From the NCBI RefSeq assembly GCF_018873765.1, contig NC_057925.1, positions 57,734,970 through 57,798,969 on the forward strand: DNA of 64,000 bases, read 5' to 3'. A program made the position numbers and the translations under genes. The notes under the pieces were generated by a model that was given only the letters and a program-made list of their open reading frames with translations, was not told the DNA's origin and searched no databases. This DNA comes from Telopea speciosissima (lineage: Eukaryota; Streptophyta; Magnoliopsida; Proteales; Proteaceae). Below are positions 59,215-64,000 of the stretch, piece after piece (position 1 is the first letter of the stretch; each line of letters begins with the position of its first letter).

Positions 59215-61165
59215 GGGTAAATTACATATGCCTCCCCTGTACTTTGTCCTAATTACACATTCCTCCCCTTGATTTTCCCACCTTACATACGATTCCCCTG
59301 TAGTTTTCAAAAATTACTAATTCCTCCCGTCGTTAGCATCCGTCTCGTATGTGCTGACATGGCATAATTAGATTTTTATAATGCCCAAACTAACCCTTGG
59401 TCATTGTGAGATGAACCATTTACCCTTTTGATAAAAACCAAAATAAGAAGGAAAAATTTGCCCTTTCTCCTCTCCCAACTTCATCTTCAACCTCGAACCT
59501 TGTAATCGCTGCAACGATACCCCTACCGTGCCGAGTATTTATGCTCACAAAGTGACCATTGTTGTCATTCGATTGTTTTACGGGTTCTAAAACGATTCCT
59601 TCCCAAACCGGTTTCTTTTTCTTTCTTTTACAATTATTAGAAGCCCTTCTCCATTCTTGTATTATAGGATTCAGTTTCTAGTTTTAAGTTTCAGGGCAGC
59701 CAGCCCCCATTCTTGTATTTGTGGCTTGTTAACGCAGAGAGAGAGAGAGAGAATGGAGTTGCTTCTTCTTCTTACGCTATCGAAACCCATTCCCACCTTC
59801 AGGCCTCAATTTCACCAACTTCTCTTCATTCCATACGGTTCTCTGCACAAGGTATGCTCTCTTTGTGTGTGATTTCGTACACCTTGAAAAAGCCTGGATT
59901 TATGAATTACCAAGTAAAGGAAACAAAAATTCCATTGAAAAGAGTGATAAAAAAACTACCAATTATGTTGGTGGAAGTGAATCTTTGGTGCTATTTTGGG
60001 TGAGAAGGGAATCAAACAAGGAAAATGCTGTTAGAATTCAAGAAGGAAAGACATAAAAGCACCGCCGAAATAAGAAGCAGAAAGAAAATAATCGGATCTT
60101 TCATCTTATCTCATCTATTGACAGATAAAAATTCAAAAGTCGATAAACAAATAAAACAAAAAGAAAATTTAAATACAGAATCTCTGCAATCGCATTGAAT
60201 TCCGTCTTCTCCTTCAATCTCTCTCTTTCTCTCTAGTCTCTCCTTCCCGAAATTGATTGCCCCTCGGTCGGAGAAACCAAAGGGCTCCTTCCGCCTCTCT
60301 GTTTCTTCTTCTTTCTTATTTTTCTCTGGCAATTATGGAGAAGATGATTTAGATGAAAGACATAAATATAAACGTGGGTAACCGAGAGGTTCACGGTGTT
60401 TTTTCTTATGTGAGCGGGACGAGGTTGCTACTGGTTCGGTTTCTAATGTTTTAGTCCTACCGCAGCAACCTTTGGTGATCTTTTACCAATCGGTATCCCT
60501 TCTTTCTCCTCTAATCTCTTCTTATTTGTTTGTGGTGGCGGCGGGCTGCAGTGGTGGCGGTGATGGAGGCAGCGGCAGCGCAGTGGTGGCGGTGGTGGTG
60601 GTGCAGGCAATGGAGTAGGAAAGATATGAGTGTTTTAGGTTGAAGATGATGAGAAAGGTAGAATTGAAAAAGCAGTTTTAATTTGTTATTCTGTGATTCC
60701 TACGTGATAGAACAAGAGATGCTCCAGCGTGTTCAAGCAGAGCACTGGAAGATTGAAATCAACACCTTCTCGCTGTGCTCTTCACGCGGTAATGGAAGCT
60801 ATGATGATGAACCCATCTGCTTTCGGTCTTTGCAAGGCGTGAATTTAAAGTTTTAGGGAATAAGAGTTCGAGGAGGAGGAGGCGGCGAAGTGGTGGCGGT
60901 GGAGAAGGAGGCAGCGGCGTGGTGGTGGTGGTGGTGGCGGCGGTGGAGGAGGAAAGAAATGAGTGTTTTAAGGTTGAAGATGATGAAAAGGGTGTCATTG
61001 TAATTCAACTTGTGTTGTTTTAGAACAAGGGTAATATTGTCTTTTCAAATCATTAACTTACAGCAAACTAACACCGTCAGCCATAAGGGGTCAAAATGTA
61101 AGGTGGAAAAATCAAGCGGTGGTGTAATTAGGGCAAAGTACAGGGGAGGCATATGTAATTTACCC
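59215..61165. mobile_element. Mutator-like element with perfect 9-bp target duplication (1,951 bp)
   Basis: The ends GGGTAAATTACATATGCCTC (continuing CCCTGTACTTTG) are inverted copies; similarity is near-perfect for about 45 bp and continues more weakly to about 85 bp. The perfect 9-bp duplication TATTATTAA lies at 59206-59214 and 61166-61174. No transposase is recognisable. The interior has a gene-like first exon (59753-59851), a second CT-rich leader-like block (60200-60345) and GGTGGC-rich sequence repeated at 60540-60660 and 60880-60985. This is the form of a non-autonomous Pack-type Mutator element. Confidence 0.85.
59753..59851 (+). pseudogene. Captured first-exon-like fragment inside the Mutator element
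   Basis: After a (GA)n leader tract, an ATG opens 33 codons (MELLLLLTLSKPIPTFRPQF, then HQLLFIPYGSLHK) that stop exactly at a good donor (AAG before GTATGC). The composition suits an organelle transit peptide or signal. No continuing exon was found before the element ends, so it looks like a captured gene start. The parent gene is not recognised. Confidence 0.45.
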
Positions 61166-61174
61166 TATTATTAA

Positions 61175-63202
61175 TGTTACCCAACTGACGTACCATGCAA
61201 TTAGAAGGCCACATGTTTATGGACATTATGTCAAAGAGGCTGGGGCCTGTTTCGTGCAAAAGTTTTTATGGCAAAATACACTTTTTGGGTGATAGCTCTC
61301 ATTGGGTACGAAAGTACAAGGTGAGTTTGTGGTTGGGAATGGCATTTGCGTGTGTTTTTGGGATCTCGGAAACAAGAAAGGAGAATGGGAGATGGGAAAG
61401 AAGAAAGGTTTGGGCACATCTCAAGCAATAGTCAAAGGTAGGAGATATGAAAACTGTTTTCTCGGCCATTATGGTAGTGAGGCTTTCTCTTTCTAGATGG
61501 TGGATAAGCTGCGAGGCTTAATTTGGGCCAATCAGGATTGCTGAATTAGCATCCTAAGGGTCAAGTAAATTGGCCAAAGGTTAGACACATCAGCACCTAC
61601 AACAGCCAATACAGCCTCTTGACCTGTGACAAGTCCAGGTATGTTCTCTTTGTCCAATGGATACTCCAGCTCCCGTCACGGCTGGAGGAGAGCCAGGTCC
61701 AGGATTCACCCACAGATCTACCGTCATATTACATACCACCCTATATGTTAGAGGTGCAAAATGTCCTCGACTGTTCCCAGACACTCATCGAATCACAATG
61801 ATGGCCATTAGTGAAGGAATTCCTCTTGACCATGGGTGAGGGGAAATTCATTCCTCCCACTAATGTAATGCACTCTCACTGTAAGAATTTCATGGTGACA
61901 TTTGATTTTTATAACCATTTATCATTTCTGTTACGCCGCAACTCAGATGAGACTGACAATTTGTAAACGGAAAGGCTCCATGGTTTTCTATTCACATGTC
62001 AAGTTTCTGCCAAATCGGAGTTGTTCACATTGTATGACAAACAATATAGGGTGCAAGGGGCTATATGAGAGTGCATGGGATTACATGAGAAGATATGCCA
62101 TTATATGGAAGGGTAAATGATTGAATTTAAATCTGAAATTTATCATGTGGTCAATCTAGATTATTTCCTAGATATCCAATGGTCAAATTCACTACATCAC
62201 TCTTTCAAGAGGCAGAATGAAAACCATGGTTACAATGCATTTGTCAATGGTGACAACAAGATTTTCCCTTAATAGATTATGAATTTGCACAGAATAGAAA
62301 ATAGGCTTGAAAATTTGAAACTGAACTAGAATGTTTTGTTTGAATGTGCAATGAAATGAGAGAGTATCCTTCTAAGTTCCATAGAATGGAAATAGCGAGT
62401 GAATTGAACTGAACTTACACTGCTTTGGATAGGTTGCTAGTTTTCAGTTGGTCACATTTTGGTAAAAGTAGTTTATACTAAGTAGGGTACAGAAATTTGT
62501 TTAAAAATAAATCTAAATAAAGTGAGGAAAAGGTCCATCAAAAAAAAAAAAAAGTGAGGAAAAGATGGAGTTAATAAAACCATTACATAGGCTTAAGAAA
62601 GTGAACGATGCATTCAGAACACAAGCCATGAAGTATACAATGATAGTAATCCCAAGGGACGCAAAAGAGTGGAAAAAGGCAAAAGGAAAATTGAAGTAGA
62701 GAGGGAGAACAAGTTCAAAACAAATGAGGGTAAAGGTGAAAGAATTTGTAAAAGAATAGAGAAGTATCATATTAGTTGGGTTGGGTTTGGATTGGTCTTG
62801 TACAGGTTGTGCGGGTATGGATTTGGTGCTGATTTAGACTGGCTGGCTACGGTTTGGGTACAAATGCTAAATTAACTTATTGCATTCTTATTTGTCATGC
62901 AATGTCAATTCAAACAACCATTCCAACATATAATTTTCTGGTATAACAGATTGGTTAAATTCCAGCATTCAAATTGATGTAAATTAAAACAAAACAACCA
63001 ATTGGCACTAAAAATAGAGATTTCCTATGTTTGATCTGCACAACCAATAAAATGAGTTCAGAAACAATCATTTTTTCAACTCCCAAAGGACACATAATTA
63101 AATCAGCACCAGAAAAGAAAATCTGAGAGAGAGAGAGCATTAAAATCAGGTTTAGAGCTTACAGATTAGAAACTCAAGCAGGAGGATCAGAAATGAAGTC
63201 CT
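61175..63202. other. Intergenic, no gene resolved
   Basis: 61570-61790 has overlapping frames on both strands. Near 61745-61870 an AGAGGTGCAAAATG...TGACCATGGGTGAGG block resembles the 57570-57720 repeat. No domain is recognised. Confidence 0.35.
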
Positions 63203-63493
63203 TCAGCATCTGGAATTCATAGTAAGATTAGAAGACAAAGGGAAGACAGGGTAAGAATGATGTTCTTCCTCCCAACTGTTGGATTCCTCTGTCTTCCTCT
63301 CCCTGCAAATGAAGCTTTTGTTTCTGGTTTTTACGAATACTTTTGTATTGGATAAACTGGCGTTGAGGAACACAGAGTTATAGATGCAGTTTTCACCAGG
63401 CAAGCGAACAAATTTTCTTCTTGGAGAGAGGGGAACACGAAGAGCTATGGGGAGAGAAAGAAGTACTCTCCAAAAGGCACACCAATCACCCAA
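63203..63493 (-). other. Possible leader exon or 5' region of an unseen gene
   Basis: A 96-codon open frame has no upstream ATG; it begins only at a TTG and its single ATG is near the end. It is CT-rich at its 5' side (CTCCCCATAGCTCTTCGTG) like a leader. An internal TTTGCAG could be an acceptor. Downstream on the same strand is a short frame beginning MLKDFISDPPA. It may be a 5' UTR or non-coding transcript; no product is assigned. Confidence 0.25.
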
Positions 63494-63969
63494 GGAGTGA
63501 AAATGGGAGAAAATAAAATTGAAGGGTAAAAGTGGAATGCTAAAAATGAGAGTAGACGAAGTTCAAAAAAACCTTTTTTATATGGTGCACAGATAACAAC
63601 TAAGATTTCAATTCATTTGAGTTATGCACTTGGGTCTTTTTATCCAACATAGGGAATAGTGTAACTCATATCTCAGTTGAAATAAAATCTACCAACATTC
63701 ACTGATGAAAAGCTAGAGTTATCAACCAAACCAGCCATGAGTGCACTACCAAACAACACCCCCCCCCCCAACCAAGGGGGGAGAAAAACAAGAAAAGAAG
63801 ATAGATGCAGACCTTAAGGTTTGCTAAGAAACCAAGCAACAAGGGACCATCACATACTGCCCCAAATCACACCCAAAACTGCAAACTGGGTATTCATCCA
63901 TCCTCAAAAAAGTTTTAAGCCCAGCTCCATATACACCCGTTTGACCTGTAAAAGATCATAAAGCAGATT
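63494..63969. other. No gene seen at the right edge
   Basis: A poly-C tract lies at 63761-63769. Nothing else is recognisable. Confidence 0.35.
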
Positions 63970-64000
63970 ATGTTTTCCCTTTCCCTTTCCCTTTCCCTTT
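63970..64000. repeat. CCCTTT simple repeat, cut by the window edge
   Basis: At least four hexamer units run to the end of the window. It differs from the plant telomere unit CCCTAAA, so it is treated as an ordinary microsatellite. Confidence 0.8.

Noticed and set aside
60759-60998. Ser/Thr/Pro-rich minus-strand protein
   Set aside because: Translation of GGTGGC-type repeats inside the Mutator element; low complexity with no domain.
63970-64000. CCCTTT repeats as interstitial telomere sequence
   Set aside because: The unit lacks the AAA of the plant telomere repeat CCCTAAA.

Overview
The window is plant nuclear DNA. It holds split genes with GT-AG introns, a cellulose synthase, a plastid ferredoxin-sulfite reductase, a nuclear gene for a photosystem II subunit and a cytokinin-activating LOG enzyme. 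These are embedded in AT-rich intergenic DNA full of miniature inverted-repeat elements, solo LTRs, a SINE and a LINE fragment. It looks like a eudicot or an early-diverging angiosperm; the sequence alone did not let me name the species.

Layout. 1-10.5 kb is gene-free and consists mainly of two diverged direct copies of one segment (about 236-4106 and 6610-10455), the second interrupted by two solo LTRs. 10.7-14.1 kb has a small single-pass membrane protein (+), a possible orphan 3' exon (-) and the nuclear photosystem II 5 kDa protein gene (-). 14.3-18 kb is repeats, including a 1.4-kb Harbinger-like element. 18.8-25.8 kb is a complete 14-exon CESA3-type cellulose synthase gene (-), with its leader reaching at least 26.35 kb. 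27-35.4 kb is intergenic, with many foldback elements and a SINE with perfect target duplications. 35.4-36.5 kb is a frameshifted pseudogene of an uncharacterised plant protein. 37.3-42.6 kb is a complete 8-exon sulfite reductase gene (-). 43-51 kb is transposon-rich and includes a 1.5-kb element with arms of more than 400 bp. 51.3-52.7 kb is a complete 7-exon LOG8-type gene (-), with a hAT-type MITE in its leader and a duplicated TATA region upstream. 53.5-64 kb holds a three-level nest of MITEs, a LINE RNase H fragment, several foldbacks, a Mutator-like element of 1.95 kb with a perfect 9-bp target duplication and a gene-like exon inside, and an unassigned transcribed-looking stretch near the right end.

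The genes do not form a pathway. They act separately in cell wall synthesis (plasma membrane), sulfur assimilation (plastid), photosystem II (thylakoid lumen side) and cytokinin activation. I assembled exons by hand from splice sites and checked that they sum to an open frame: 1,075 aa for CESA3, 637 aa for SIR and 222 aa for LOG. I see no clearly new multigene system; the novelty here is in the mobile DNA and how it sits in and around the genes.
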